Shown here one piece after another: positions 16,234 to 25,806 of a stretch of DNA of 33,083 nucleotides. Where the stretch lies: assembly GCA_947086895.1 (NCBI GenBank), contig CAMUAR010000038.1, forward strand, positions 1-33,083, read 5' to 3'. Within the stretch, counting starts at the first letter, position 1. Each line of letters begins with the position of its first letter. The notes beneath the pieces are model-generated. The model was not told the origin of the DNA and searched no databases. It saw only the letters and a list, made by a program, of their open reading frames with translations. The position numbers and the translations under genes are program-made. The stretch comes from an uncultured Lachnospiraceae bacterium. GTDB lineage: Bacteria > Bacillota > Clostridia > Lachnospirales > Lachnospiraceae.

Positions 16234-16350
16234 ACCTGTGCTAAACCTTTCTGTAACCATTTTTGCTTACATTCCGCTGCAGATCAAATCGCAAATTCAC
16301 GCTGCTTATATTAAAACAAAATTTTCGCTGCAGAATGCACAATATATTCT

Positions 16351-16378
16351 ATTGTACAGGAAAATACAGATTTTGCAA
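16351..16378 (-). promoter_or_regulatory. Sigma-A promoter of the ABC-F gene
   Basis: On the minus strand TTGCAA (16373-16378) and TACAAT (16351-16356) are 16 bases apart, about 118 bases before the ABC-F start codon. The neighbouring 16381-16474 lies after the GH88 stop and holds only A/T-rich small palindromes (CGAATATTCG; CAAAAATATATTTTTG), which may end the carbohydrate operon. Confidence 0.65.
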
Positions 16379-16474
16379 CTGTTTTTTTGCAGGGCTTAAA
16401 ATTTTATATAGATACGAATATTCGAGCATACAAAAATATATTTTTGCTTATAAAACATACAGCTCCATTACATT

Positions 16475-17623
16475 CTACCATACAAACTTCCCGATTCCCT
16501 GAAGTTTGTAGATTGCTTCCATAAAATAATAATCTGCATAACTCATTGTAATATGATGTTCTGGTACATGGTATGCACTGCTGCAATTCTGGACAATAGC
16601 GTCGCAATCCGTGCTGAAATCCGCTCTTTTTTCCGCGATAGCACTAAGAATTTTCACCGCAGCCGCCTGATAGTCTTCCCTCTCATTTTCCGTCAGACAT
16701 TCCGCAAACGTCAAAAGCCCGGAAGCAATCACGCACGCCCCGCAGCAGTCCTCCCATGCAGGTTCTTTTGGCTGCCGGAAATCCACTGGAATTATCCCGC
16801 TTTCCGGAATCTGCGACAAACAATAATCAGCAACTTTTTTTGCTGTCGTAAGGTATTCCTTTTTCTGCGTGTGCAGATAACTGACCGTAAAACCGTAGAT
16901 TGCCCAGCCCTGCCCGCGTGTCCAGGAAGAACCTTCCCCATAACCCTGCCCGCCAAGGCTTCGCACCATAGCGCCGCTTTCCGGGTCAAATTCTACAATA
17001 TGGCATACAGAACCGTCCGGGCGGACAAAATTTTTTTGTACTGTATCTGCATGAAGCATTGCAATCTGACGAAATCTTGGATCTTTTGTCTCTTCGCTCG
17101 CCCAATACAAAAGAGAAAGATTCATCAGGCAGTCAATAATCGCCCAACCCTTTGTATTATCGCTTGTATCGTTCCATGCCCGGATAAATCTCCCGGAAGG
17201 ATTAAATCTTCCTGCCAAAAGATTTGCGGCGTGAAGCGCGGTTTTTCTGGAATTTTTATTTTTAGTCAGCCTCCAGTTCATAACCGCGGTTGGCTGAAAC
17301 ATAAATCCGACATCATGGTGCAGTCCATAAAAATCCTCAAAACACCGCGTCAATTTTTCCTCAAGATTTCGGGCAATCTGCGCATAATGTTCTTTTTTTG
17401 TATCCTGGTATAAAAGCCACATGATTCCGCCCCAAAATCCGTTTGTCCACCAGTTTAGCCCATCGTCTGTATTCCATTCCCTGGATAAATCCGACCTGTC
17501 ATCATAATCGCCATTTTCATCCGTTCGGTAGGGAATTTTATCCTGATTTTTTTTGCTGACCCACTCCATCTTTTCACGAATCTTTTCCATCACGGGTTCT
17601 GCCCATTCTCTATATTGTTCCAT
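16475..17623 (-). CDS. GH88 unsaturated glucuronyl hydrolase
   Basis: This 382-residue enzyme removes the 4,5-unsaturated uronic acid that polysaccharide lyases leave at the end of oligosaccharides. The alpha6/alpha6-barrel family is recognised by WWTNGFWGGIMWLLY, by HHDVGFMF with the first catalytic aspartate (D104), by GWAIIDCLMNLSLLYW with the second (D164), and by GYGEGSSWTRGQGWAIYGF. The length is typical. There is no signal peptide, so it works in the cytoplasm. ATG 17623 follows AAGGAG. Its start overlaps the end of the GH43 gene by 14 bases, which indicates coupling, and a heparinase-fold lyase two genes upstream can supply its substrate. GH105 enzymes are related, but the motifs fit GH88 better. 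Confidence 0.88.
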   Translation of the reverse strand: MEQYREWAEPVMEKIREKMEWVSKKNQDKIPYRTDENGDYDDRSDLSREWNTDDGLNWWTNGFWGGIMWLLYQDTKKEHYAQIARNLEEKLTRCFEDFYGLHHDVGFMFQPTAVMNWRLTKNKNSRKTALHAANLLAGRFNPSGRFIRAWNDTSDNTKGWAIIDCLMNLSLLYWASEETKDPRFRQIAMLHADTVQKNFVRPDGSVCHIVEFDPESGAMVRSLGGQGYGEGSSWTRGQGWAIYGFTVSYLHTQKKEYLTTAKKVADYCLSQIPESGIIPVDFRQPKEPAWEDCCGACVIASGLLTFAECLTENEREDYQAAAVKILSAIAEKRADFSTDCDAIVQNCSSAYHVPEHHITMSYADYYFMEAIYKLQGIGKFVW

Positions 17624-19295
17624 ACGATTTTTTCTCCTTCACTTCAAACCAATCAAAATCCGCATACCTGCCAAACCCAGTTAAATCCTGACAGCACACT
17701 CCAATCATCGCGCCTGTAAACCAGCCTTCCTGACATGCTTCATCCGACAAAAAACTCGCGTTAATACACGGACCAACCGGAAATAATTCTGCTTTTTCCT
17801 CTTTTTTATCCGATTTTCGATATCCATAAGAAAACTGTGCGTTTGCCCCTCGAATCTCCAAATGAAGAACAATATCTCTTTTTATCTCAACCGGAATATA
17901 TTCCGCAAGATACTCATACTTTTTATTCTCTGCTTTTAACAGTGTAATACATTTTCCGATCTCTTCATCATAAGAAAGATGCAGATACAAATAATTTTCT
18001 GTATCGTACAGGAAAATCAGCCCTGCCATCTGCTTAAAAACTTCCGGCTCAAAATCCACACAGGTTTCTGCATCCATATTGTATTCTGTCATTCTTCTTG
18101 CGATCAGCGTCTGGGAAAAGCGCGACGCCAGACCGCTTCGCCCGTACAGTCTGAGCCATCCCGGACGCTCTGTCAGCGAAAGATAATGCGGATCCATCGG
18201 GATTCTCAAAGATTGATAGTCCAAATGAAGATTCGGCGTATCAAAATTGTCCCGCACAAACAAAGAATTTTTCCATTCCAGCGATGTTTTTTGTATGTAC
18301 TCTGGCGGTTCTGCCTGATCGTTCGGCGTATTTCCCCCATCCGCCAATACAAGCCATCCGTCCTCTGTCCATCTCATTTTCTGAATCGCGGTTTCCCTGC
18401 CAAGCATGTATCTTCTTGCTCCGGCAAAGCGTTCTGCATTTTCTGGATTTCGTTCGCTGCACGCTCTCCCACAAAGATGCACCGCATACCACTCTCCATT
18501 TTGTGTCTCCACAAGATCACAATGCCCCGCTTTTTGCAGCAAAAGATCTTCGTGATGTCTGGACGTCAAAATAGAAAATGCTTCCCCATCCCTTCTTTCT
18601 TTATCAAAAGGCTGATACATTTCATAAGGTCCCCATACGTCTTTTGACCTTTGAATTGTCTGTCCATGTCCTTCCCCTGTACCGGTATCTGCACTGAACA
18701 GATAATACCAGCCGCCCCGCTTAAAAATATGAGGTCCTTCTAAAAAAATACCGTCGGCACGGTAGATATCCTTCACTGGACCCACCATTTTTCCCTGTGT
18801 TTCACTAAATTCCTGAAGCACCAACCGCCCGGCATATTTTTTTGGAATCCTGTGATCGGTCACCATACTGACCATATATTTTCGCCCGTTATCATCGTGA
18901 AATAACGACGGGTCAAAACCAAAATTATTCAATGCAACTGGCTCCGACCATGGTCCTAAAATATTTTCTGCGGTCACAAGATAATTTTCCGTATCGTACA
19001 TATTACAGTAAAACGATTTTACCACCGTATAAACCAGATAAAAAATTCCTTTATCGTAAGTCAAACATGGCGCCCAGATTCCTTGAGACGGACCAACGCC
19101 GCGCAGATCCAGCTGGGAAATGCGGGTCAAAGGATACCCGATCAGTTCCCAGTGAATCAGATCCCTGGAATGATGCAGACGCACGCCCGGCCACCACTCA
19201 AATGTGGAAGTGGCAATATAGTAGTCTTCCCCCACCCGGATAATCGAGGGGTCTGGATGAAATCCGCGCAAGATTGGATTTTGAATTTTCTCCAT
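17610..19295 (-). CDS. GH43 glycosidase, beta-xylosidase/arabinofuranosidase type
   Basis: This 561-residue protein has an N-terminal five-blade propeller and a C-terminal beta-sandwich (about 330-555), the layout of XynB-type GH43 beta-xylosidases. The catalytic triad is visible: D15 in RGFHPDPSII, D128 in NNFGFDPSLFHDDNG and E186 in FLEGPHIFK. YYIATSTFEWWPGVRLHHSRDL is also typical. There is no signal peptide. ATG 19293-19295 follows AAAGGA; an in-frame TTG nine codons earlier is rejected. It sits 127 bases behind the lyase gene and overlaps the GH88 gene. Whether it acts on xylosides, arabinosides or both cannot be read from the sequence. Confidence 0.88.
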   Translation of the reverse strand: MEKIQNPILRGFHPDPSIIRVGEDYYIATSTFEWWPGVRLHHSRDLIHWELIGYPLTRISQLDLRGVGPSQGIWAPCLTYDKGIFYLVYTVVKSFYCNMYDTENYLVTAENILGPWSEPVALNNFGFDPSLFHDDNGRKYMVSMVTDHRIPKKYAGRLVLQEFSETQGKMVGPVKDIYRADGIFLEGPHIFKRGGWYYLFSADTGTGEGHGQTIQRSKDVWGPYEMYQPFDKERRDGEAFSILTSRHHEDLLLQKAGHCDLVETQNGEWYAVHLCGRACSERNPENAERFAGARRYMLGRETAIQKMRWTEDGWLVLADGGNTPNDQAEPPEYIQKTSLEWKNSLFVRDNFDTPNLHLDYQSLRIPMDPHYLSLTERPGWLRLYGRSGLASRFSQTLIARRMTEYNMDAETCVDFEPEVFKQMAGLIFLYDTENYLYLHLSYDEEIGKCITLLKAENKKYEYLAEYIPVEIKRDIVLHLEIRGANAQFSYGYRKSDKKEEKAELFPVGPCINASFLSDEACQEGWFTGAMIGVCCQDLTGFGRYADFDWFEVKEKKSYGTI

Positions 19296-19422
19296 AAAAA
19301 ATAATTCCTTTCTGTTCCTCAAAAAACTTAGAATGTGTTGAAAAACTTTTTCCTTTTTCGATTTATTTTAAGTTGGTATATACTTTATTTTTATTAAAAA
19401 ATTTTACAGGCACTCCTTCTCG

Positions 19423-22400
19423 TCAATCAAATTCTTTCAGTTTGTAAATTTCCACGGATATCTTATCCTGCTTTGTTTCGATATTCTTCATTAAATTTTC
19501 TGCGGACAGCTCTCCATTGAAACCACATGGAAGCGAATTTATCCCCTCGGCAAAAATTCTCCATTTCGCTCCATCTTCTTCGGTTATAATCAAAGAGTCA
19601 AAGCTCCCGCACTCAATGTTTTTTATTTTTCCCGTTTTCTCTCCTGTCTCAAGAATTGTAATAAACTCTGCTTTTTTTCCTTCTGCGGCAAAGCTTACGG
19701 TCTTTTTTAACGGCTCCTGCAAATATCCCGCTGTTGTTTCTAGTTCTTTTTCTGTAAACTGATCTTTTCGCTGCGGATATCTTCCGATGGTAATATCACA
19801 GGACTTTGGCCACGCCAAAAAAACCGCGCTCTCTGGTGTAAAATCCATAATATCGTTTGGGTTTACGCGCGCTGGCGCACTGTGAAAACGAAGGCACGCC
19901 GTTTTTTCTATTTTTGCCGTATAGCAATTTGTTATAAACTGCCCTGCTCCAAACGGGTCGTCAGAAAACCTCGCTTTTTTTGAAAATATGATTTTATCTT
20001 CATTATCAAACCGTCCCATCGGATGATAAAGACAGTCGTAGCGGTGTTCTTTTTTTCCTGCAAGAAAATCCCACACAATACAATAACCGTGAAAAAGCAC
20101 AAGCAGCCTTCTTGAAAAAACCGGCTCCGAATATTCTCCAATTTCCCCCTGTTTTCTTCTTTTTTCTGGTTTTAAAATGTATCTTCCTTCCTTTTCACAT
20201 TTCTCCTCTGGAAAAAGAAACGGGTACGGCGTCTGTCCTCCGTAAGGCGGATCCATCCACTCGGTAACAGTCTGCGCACAGACTGCACTGAATGTATCTT
20301 TTGTTCTGCTTTGAGTATCTTTGGAAACGTTCTGAGCCGCCGCGTAATAAACACACTGGCACGGCGACGGCTTCTGCATTCTTTTATCTACCACAACCAT
20401 ATTGTGAGCCATCGAAGTCTGCACCCACATTTTAAATAAAAATGAACCGTACCCATACCATGCATATTCATTATTGTGAAACGTTCTGTTCTCCTGAAAA
20501 AACGACGCGAGACTTAACCGGTCAAAATGACCGTGATACCCGCCGTGCGTTCCAAATTTTAACACTGCCTGACAGTTATCTTTTCTTAAAATTCCAAAAC
20601 CAGCCCCCGGCAAAAGCAGAGAATGCTCTATAAAATCATTTCTTTTGTTATCTTCTGCTTGTTCGTCCCGCACAAACAATGGCTCTGGCAGGGCAGCCTG
20701 CCCGGCAATCCGTTTGTATGCTTCTTCCCCGTAAAGATAGTATGCTTTTTGATACAGCTCAGTAAAATCCTGCTCGTTGCTGTCGTTGATCGAAAACAAA
20801 ATTCCTTCTTTTGTCAAAAGTTTTGCCGTGCAGTCAAAATAGTCTTTCAGGCATCTTGTCGGTTTTGTAAACGTTTCAAATCTCTGAAAACTCATCCCAA
20901 GAAACGGCTTTTTATCCTCTGCCCAGCTCTCTCGGACCGCCCACGGCGCATGTAAAATATTCCGGTCAAAAGACGCTGGTATTTTTATATCCTTCACCGA
21001 AATTCCAAAATTTTCCGCCGCATTTGCAAAATCAAAAAACAGTTCTCCGGCAAGTTTCACATAGCCGGAAGCTTCTTCAAAATACATTCCGTCATCCAAA
21101 AAAACCGCTGAGAGCAGATCAAAAATACCATTGTATCCATATAAAAAACGCTCTACCATACCATAATCCTGCAGAACCATCGCACAGAGCAGACCAGCAG
21201 CAGATTCTGCGATCTGGAAATTATTTCCATCTCCATCGGTCAGCCGCCACAAAGCAAACTCCATATAGTTTCGGAGACAAGCTTCTATTTTACGGTGTTC
21301 TTCCAAGGTAAAAAACGGGTAGAGCAGATCGTAGGATACCGCAATTTTATTAAAAAATTCTGCCTCCTGCACCCATCCTGCATTCTGCGCGCGCTGTACT
21401 TTAAAATCTCCTCTGGCATACTCGCTTTTCTTTTCAATAAATTCAAAATAAGATTTTTTTGTCGCAAGATACCCGTTTTCTGAATCAATCAGCCCCATAA
21501 AAAATTTTATTACTTTATTTTTATATTCTTCCTTTTCTGTGATCTGAAATGCCACCGCCGACTGAACAAGCGCGTTTTGAGAATAAGACGGGTACACAAA
21601 ATCCTCCTTTTCAGATACTTTAGGAACCTCCCATTCCCATGCTCCTTTTTCATACTTTTCAAAAAATGCCTGATACAGTCTTTGATCCGATAAAATTTCC
21701 TGTTTTCTGCGCCGCCATTGTTCCCCTGTCAGCATAAGATACGGATGTTCTCTTTTTTTTGCTGTCGAAAACACAATCTGCTTTGCCCTTGTCCCATCTC
21801 CATCCGGCACAAAAAGAAAAATGCTTTTTTCCAGACCGCCTGCGGGGATATCTTTTGTTATTTGAATCTTTATTTTATATTCTTTCTGCTCTTGTGCTTC
21901 TAAGATCAAATACGGCTGATATTCGGTGAAAAGACTTTCTTTTCCATACTGGCATTGTCTGACATTAACGAGCTTTTTTTCCTTTGACCGATTGGATAGA
22001 AGAACCGAATATTCCACCCATTCTTCGCTGTTTCCGCTCCTGGAATTCTGCTTTGCAAACGCGCCGAAATCCCCCATAATCCCGGCAGTTATGCTTTTTA
22101 CAATCACAGGCGCGCCGTGTTTTAACCGAACGGAAATCCGGTCGATATAATTTAAAAACGCCCGAACCATGCATCGGAAATCAAAATGTCCAAAGGGAAT
22201 CTCCACAATATGATCGCCTTTTCCCATCACCCATACACTGCCAATTGTACATGGAAAAAATTCTGGTCTCGCAATAGCCAGCGGAAAAAGCACCACCTCA
22301 AGTTCTGTCAGTTTATCCTCCAAAAGCTCCACCTCAAGCCGGATTCCTTCCTGCGCAGAAATATCAGTTACATTATGTAATGTATAATTATATTCTGTAA

Positions 22401-22449
22401 TTTCTTTATCCAACCGCACAAAATTTTTCTCTAATAATGTGCAATCCAT
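19423..22449 (-). CDS. Heparinase II/III-fold polysaccharide lyase
   Basis: This 1008-residue protein has an N-terminal beta-domain of about 230 residues, then an alpha/alpha toroid (about 240-580), then the heparinase II/III-like beta-sandwich (about 610-990). Recognisable active-site regions are NNFQIAES (409-416), the Tyr in FEEASGYVK (Y463 or nearby) and GTHGGYHGHFDRLSL (633-647) with two conserved histidines. These lyases cut uronic-acid polymers or oligomers by beta-elimination. There is no signal peptide, so it probably cleaves imported oligosaccharides. ATG 22447-22449 follows GGGGGAAAGG. The lyase family (PL12, 15, 17, 21 or another) was not determined. Its unsaturated product would suit the GH88 enzyme in the same operon. 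Confidence 0.78.
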   Translation of the reverse strand: MDCTLLEKNFVRLDKEITEYNYTLHNVTDISAQEGIRLEVELLEDKLTELEVVLFPLAIARPEFFPCTIGSVWVMGKGDHIVEIPFGHFDFRCMVRAFLNYIDRISVRLKHGAPVIVKSITAGIMGDFGAFAKQNSRSGNSEEWVEYSVLLSNRSKEKKLVNVRQCQYGKESLFTEYQPYLILEAQEQKEYKIKIQITKDIPAGGLEKSIFLFVPDGDGTRAKQIVFSTAKKREHPYLMLTGEQWRRRKQEILSDQRLYQAFFEKYEKGAWEWEVPKVSEKEDFVYPSYSQNALVQSAVAFQITEKEEYKNKVIKFFMGLIDSENGYLATKKSYFEFIEKKSEYARGDFKVQRAQNAGWVQEAEFFNKIAVSYDLLYPFFTLEEHRKIEACLRNYMEFALWRLTDGDGNNFQIAESAAGLLCAMVLQDYGMVERFLYGYNGIFDLLSAVFLDDGMYFEEASGYVKLAGELFFDFANAAENFGISVKDIKIPASFDRNILHAPWAVRESWAEDKKPFLGMSFQRFETFTKPTRCLKDYFDCTAKLLTKEGILFSINDSNEQDFTELYQKAYYLYGEEAYKRIAGQAALPEPLFVRDEQAEDNKRNDFIEHSLLLPGAGFGILRKDNCQAVLKFGTHGGYHGHFDRLSLASFFQENRTFHNNEYAWYGYGSFLFKMWVQTSMAHNMVVVDKRMQKPSPCQCVYYAAAQNVSKDTQSRTKDTFSAVCAQTVTEWMDPPYGGQTPYPFLFPEEKCEKEGRYILKPEKRRKQGEIGEYSEPVFSRRLLVLFHGYCIVWDFLAGKKEHRYDCLYHPMGRFDNEDKIIFSKKARFSDDPFGAGQFITNCYTAKIEKTACLRFHSAPARVNPNDIMDFTPESAVFLAWPKSCDITIGRYPQRKDQFTEKELETTAGYLQEPLKKTVSFAAEGKKAEFITILETGEKTGKIKNIECGSFDSLIITEEDGAKWRIFAEGINSLPCGFNGELSAENLMKNIETKQDKISVEIYKLKEFD

Positions 22450-22712
22450 CTTCCTTTCCCCCTTTTCTTCCGCTTAAGTACACACCGCTTTTGCAGCATC
22501 TTTTATATTCACTATATTTATAATTTTCTGAAACCTTGTAATATACCTTATCACAAATCCTGGAATGAAATATGAAATCTTCAATAAACAAGTATCTGTA
22601 AAAGAAAAGACCACCACAAAACAGAAGCTTTCGAAAAGAATCTTATGCCATAGTACATGCAGCAAATCGAATCTATAGTAAAGCCCTGCTTTGCAGCAGC
22701 CTTTTGATCCTC
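22450..22712 (-). other. Intercistronic gap inside the carbohydrate operon
   Basis: This 263-base A/T-rich gap is the longest in the operon. Just after the GH28 stop there is a small hairpin (CTGC-TTT-GCAG, flanked by AAAG/CTTT) without a T-run. A weak promoter-like pair on the minus strand (TTACAA, 17 bases, AATATA) lies near 22517-22545. An internal promoter for the lyase, GH43 and GH88 genes is possible but not supported well. No short gene is convincing here. Confidence 0.35.
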
Positions 22713-24221
22713 TTATTCAAATACAATATCTTCCGCGTACTCCCCGATATGAATATTGCCTTCCTCCGGTTTTATTATATGTTTTCCGCGCACATACAAG
22801 TCTTTAAACCGCACGTCCACAACTTTTCTCGTTTCATCATACCCCCGGATTTCAGAAGTAATTTCCCCGCTTCCGGTATAATGAATATTTTCAAACTGTA
22901 TATGTTCTATCCAATTACCTGGAATCGGGTTGTACCGCTTATTCCATTTTACCTGAATATCCAAAAGTTTGCCGCGTTCAAATTGTTCCACACGGATATT
23001 TTTGTATGTGACGTTTCGTATTGTATTTCCATCTCCGGCATTGATGCACAGACAGCCAAGATAATCGTCCTGCGGCTCATGGTGTTCCAAAATATCAATA
23101 TTTTCGAACAGAACATTCTCAATTGTATTGCCCCCATTTCCAGAATCCCCATGAATGCCAATGTTCGTTGGATGAGCCACATCCGCCCACAGCACGCAGT
23201 CTTTCACCTGCACATTGCCAGAGTCTCCAAGGTACTCGTATCTTCTTCCATACACGGTAATGCAATCGTCAGAACTGCGCACAAACACATCCTTAATCAG
23301 AACATTTTCGCACGCCATCATATTGATGCCGACAGACCATCCCATATGAGAAAAACCCCTGACATCTTCAATCACAATATCATAGACGCTGCCTAAATGG
23401 ATAATATTGTGAGTCGGACTTAAAATAGTAACCCCTTCCACCAGCACATGAGCGCAATTATTGACCTCCACGCCGCGCAGATAACTGTCTTTTTTCAGAT
23501 AGCCAAGATAAATCACGCCGCGTCCGCCAATCGAAACATACTGCTCGTTTGTAATTCGAAACGATCCCATTACAAACGCTCCGCCGTCAAGCTGAATTTG
23601 AACATGGGACGGTATATCAAAAATAGAACCTTTGATATAGTGCAGCCCTGCTCCAAAATACAAAACCGCTCCCTTTCCAAGCCTTTTTAACTGTTCAGAA
23701 AGTTCTGCCGGGTCGTGGATTGCAACTCCTTCCATTGAGATAACATCTTCCGGTGCTTCATTTTCTGCTGTTAAAGCCCATGCTTCCTCAGGTTTTTTCA
23801 ATTTCCCTCCCGCAAGGTAAATTCTCTTTTTATCATCTTTCAGGCTGTTTAAAAACAATTTTGCTTCTCCTGCCATCAGATGCAGATTGTGAAAACGATC
23901 GCCGTTGATCTCAATGGAAAGCTTTGCCGGCTCCATCAAAAAGAAAGTGATGGTATTCTCCTTTCTCCGATAATGGATTTTTTTGGAGGCTGGCCGGATA
24001 TCAACAGTTTCTACATTGCATCTTAAACTTGTAATCTCGCATTCCACTCCACCTGAAAAATCAAAATGTACTGCGGATGCTTTCGAGACATGATGCATCT
24101 CTATCCTGACAGAATAGGCCTCTACCTCCTGCCATTCCCCGCCTCTTGTTCGAAGCCTGATTTTAAAATCTTGACTTTTGGCAATCCCCTGGGGAATCGC
24201 GTAAAGCTTCAACCGATCCAT
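22713..24221 (-). CDS. GH28-like right-handed beta-helix glycosidase
   Basis: This 502-residue protein has an N-terminal beta-sandwich of about 150 residues followed by a parallel beta-helix with many short repeats (NVLIKDVFVR, NTIENVLFENIDIL, NTIRNVTYKNIRV). The GH28 active-site pair is present as SSDDCITVYG (D318, D319) and a histidine follows in NIGIHGDSG (H357). The usual NTDG motif ahead of them is not seen; the equivalent segment reads GINMMACENV. This makes a standard endo-polygalacturonase unlikely and leaves the substrate open. There is no signal peptide. ATG 24219-24221 follows GGAGAGGACAGGA. It is the first enzyme gene after the binding-protein stem-loop. A pectin-type uronide or a dextran-like glycan are both conceivable. 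Confidence 0.72.
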   Translation of the reverse strand: MDRLKLYAIPQGIAKSQDFKIRLRTRGGEWQEVEAYSVRIEMHHVSKASAVHFDFSGGVECEITSLRCNVETVDIRPASKKIHYRRKENTITFFLMEPAKLSIEINGDRFHNLHLMAGEAKLFLNSLKDDKKRIYLAGGKLKKPEEAWALTAENEAPEDVISMEGVAIHDPAELSEQLKRLGKGAVLYFGAGLHYIKGSIFDIPSHVQIQLDGGAFVMGSFRITNEQYVSIGGRGVIYLGYLKKDSYLRGVEVNNCAHVLVEGVTILSPTHNIIHLGSVYDIVIEDVRGFSHMGWSVGINMMACENVLIKDVFVRSSDDCITVYGRRYEYLGDSGNVQVKDCVLWADVAHPTNIGIHGDSGNGGNTIENVLFENIDILEHHEPQDDYLGCLCINAGDGNTIRNVTYKNIRVEQFERGKLLDIQVKWNKRYNPIPGNWIEHIQFENIHYTGSGEITSEIRGYDETRKVVDVRFKDLYVRGKHIIKPEEGNIHIGEYAEDIVFE

Positions 24222-24291
24222 TGTGTCCTGTCCTCTCCTTTGCCTTTCTCTCCATTATAGCTTTTGCCCTAAATATTACAAGAGGGTTTTC

Positions 24292-24317
24292 CCTCCCTGC
24301 ACTTTTTTGCAGGGAGG
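24292..24317 (-). terminator. Strong stem-loop after the binding-protein gene
   Basis: CCTCCCTGC pairs perfectly with GCAGGGAGG (9 bp, 8-base loop) 16 bases after the binding-protein stop. On the minus strand no T-run follows (GAAAACCCTC), so it is more likely a partial terminator or an mRNA 3'-end protector that raises binding-protein level above that of the downstream enzymes. Confidence 0.7.
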
Positions 24318-24332
24318 AATATCTTTTCTTTG

Positions 24333-25766
24333 TTATTGTCCTAATTTCTCCACAAGCTTATCATTGTATGCCTGTACTTCATTTTTTACCACATTTTTAT
24401 AAGTATCAACAATTGTCGCTGCTGGTGTGCCTTCTTTTGCTTCTGCTTCGCCGTAATCCATCGTCACGCCTTCATACAGATCGTTGTTCTTTCTCTGCGG
24501 AATGCTTTTTGCCATACAATCATAGTACAGCTTAATCTCATCTGCTGTCATATAGGTTTCCTGCTCTGCCCTTAATCCCTTTGCGTACTCGTCAAGGATC
24601 ATCGCTGCAAGAACTGCTCCGGCAAGCGGATTCTTTGAACCGTTCGGAATTGCATAACCATTGTCCCACACCGGCGTTGTCGCCATGGAACCATCCATTG
24701 TAGGAAGCGGAACAAAACTGGTATCCTCGTTGTTGCCAAGAATTACACCGTTCTCATCGCGGTTTGCAAGCTGTTCATGGTTGATCGCCTCAATGTACAT
24801 CGCGCCGATGCCAAGCCAGCCGTCGTTGCCTTCCGCACGCGCCTGAATTCCCTCAAGCTTTGTGATAAACTCAAAGTACTTTAACATATTCTCGTCTTCC
24901 CAGTTGGACGTTAAGAAACCGTTTCCAGACTCTTTGATTCCGACAATTCCGCTTGCATAGGCAAAGTTCTGCAGCTTATAGCGCGGTCCAAGACCCCACT
25001 GATCAATCGTTCCGTCGCCGTCTGTATCCACGGTTAAAAGGTCGCAGTACTCAATAAATTTATCCCATGTCCACTCGCCCTTTGCGTACAGTTCACCCGG
25101 AGTTTCCAGACCGTTCTCCTCAAACATTGGAATATAGTAAGCTACAAGATATGGCTTTGTTCTCGCACTGTTTGTAAATACATAGTAATCGTCACAGTAC
25201 TGGAAGTTTTTCATCGAAGCTTCATCCATAAAACTGCTGCCAAGATCCTGCTGTATCAGATCGGTAATCGGCTGAAAATAATTCTTTGTTACATAGCTTG
25301 GGAAACATGCGTTGCCTTCGGTAAAGATCAGATCGGAAGGAGTACCAGCAGCAAGATTCTGCTGCATTGTCTCAATGCCCTTATTCCAGCCGATCGCATT
25401 TACAGTAACTGTGCCTGCGCCATACTTTTCTTCATAGCGGCGGATCGCTGCCATCTCAAAGCTGTCTCTGCCGTCTGGATTCCAGTAATGGTCGAATACA
25501 ACATTTGGATTATCGAGCTTGTCAATCTCCAAAAGGCTTTTGTATGCTGGTTCATCTCCATCCAGCTGAGCGGTCTGGGTCGGTTCCGGTTCGGTTGTCT
25601 CGGTCGGCTTTGCAGCATCCTTTGTCGGTTCCGGCGTGCTTGTCGCCTCGGTCGGCTTCGGGCTTGGTGTTGGTGTTGGATCCTCTGATTCGTTTCCGCA
25701 TCCGGTAAGCATCCCGGTAAGCATCGTCGCTGTCAATGCAGCACTAAGTAACGCTTTTTTTCTCAT
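24333..25766 (-). CDS. Sugar ABC transporter substrate-binding lipoprotein
   Basis: This 477-residue protein has a lipoprotein signal peptide with lipobox LTGC (C23), so it is anchored on the outer face of the membrane. A Pro/Thr/Glu-rich spacer (about 30-66) follows, then a family-1 extracellular binding-protein domain. Visible stretches are AIRRYEEKYG, SDLIFTEGN and PVWDNGYAIPNGSKNPLAGAVLAAMIL. An EF-hand-like calcium loop, DTDGDGTIDQWG (247-258), lies in the middle, as in several such proteins. ATG 25764-25766 has a perfect AAGGAGGAG site. It follows the two permease genes and is bracketed by stem-loops on both sides, which suggests it is made in excess over the permeases. The bound sugar is unknown but should be a uronic-acid oligosaccharide, given the enzyme genes. 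Confidence 0.92.
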   Translation of the reverse strand: MRKKALLSAALTATMLTGMLTGCGNESEDPTPTPSPKPTEATSTPEPTKDAAKPTETTEPEPTQTAQLDGDEPAYKSLLEIDKLDNPNVVFDHYWNPDGRDSFEMAAIRRYEEKYGAGTVTVNAIGWNKGIETMQQNLAAGTPSDLIFTEGNACFPSYVTKNYFQPITDLIQQDLGSSFMDEASMKNFQYCDDYYVFTNSARTKPYLVAYYIPMFEENGLETPGELYAKGEWTWDKFIEYCDLLTVDTDGDGTIDQWGLGPRYKLQNFAYASGIVGIKESGNGFLTSNWEDENMLKYFEFITKLEGIQARAEGNDGWLGIGAMYIEAINHEQLANRDENGVILGNNEDTSFVPLPTMDGSMATTPVWDNGYAIPNGSKNPLAGAVLAAMILDEYAKGLRAEQETYMTADEIKLYYDCMAKSIPQRKNNDLYEGVTMDYGEAEAKEGTPAATIVDTYKNVVKNEVQAYNDKLVEKLGQ

Positions 25767-25806
25767 GATAACTCCTCCTTAAAAAAATATAATGTTTCGT
25801 TGTTTA

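Noticed and set aside
16553..17413. Plus-strand open frame of 286 codons opposite the GH88 gene
   Set aside because: It is antisense to a well-supported enzyme gene, has no ribosome site and no recognisable domain.
22704..23396. Plus-strand open frame of 230 codons opposite the GH28-like gene
   Set aside because: It mirrors the beta-helix gene, and its sequence has no family features.
24236..24320. Promoter for the GH28-like gene after the stem-loop
   Set aside because: No -35/-10 pair at good spacing was found between the hairpin and the start codon.
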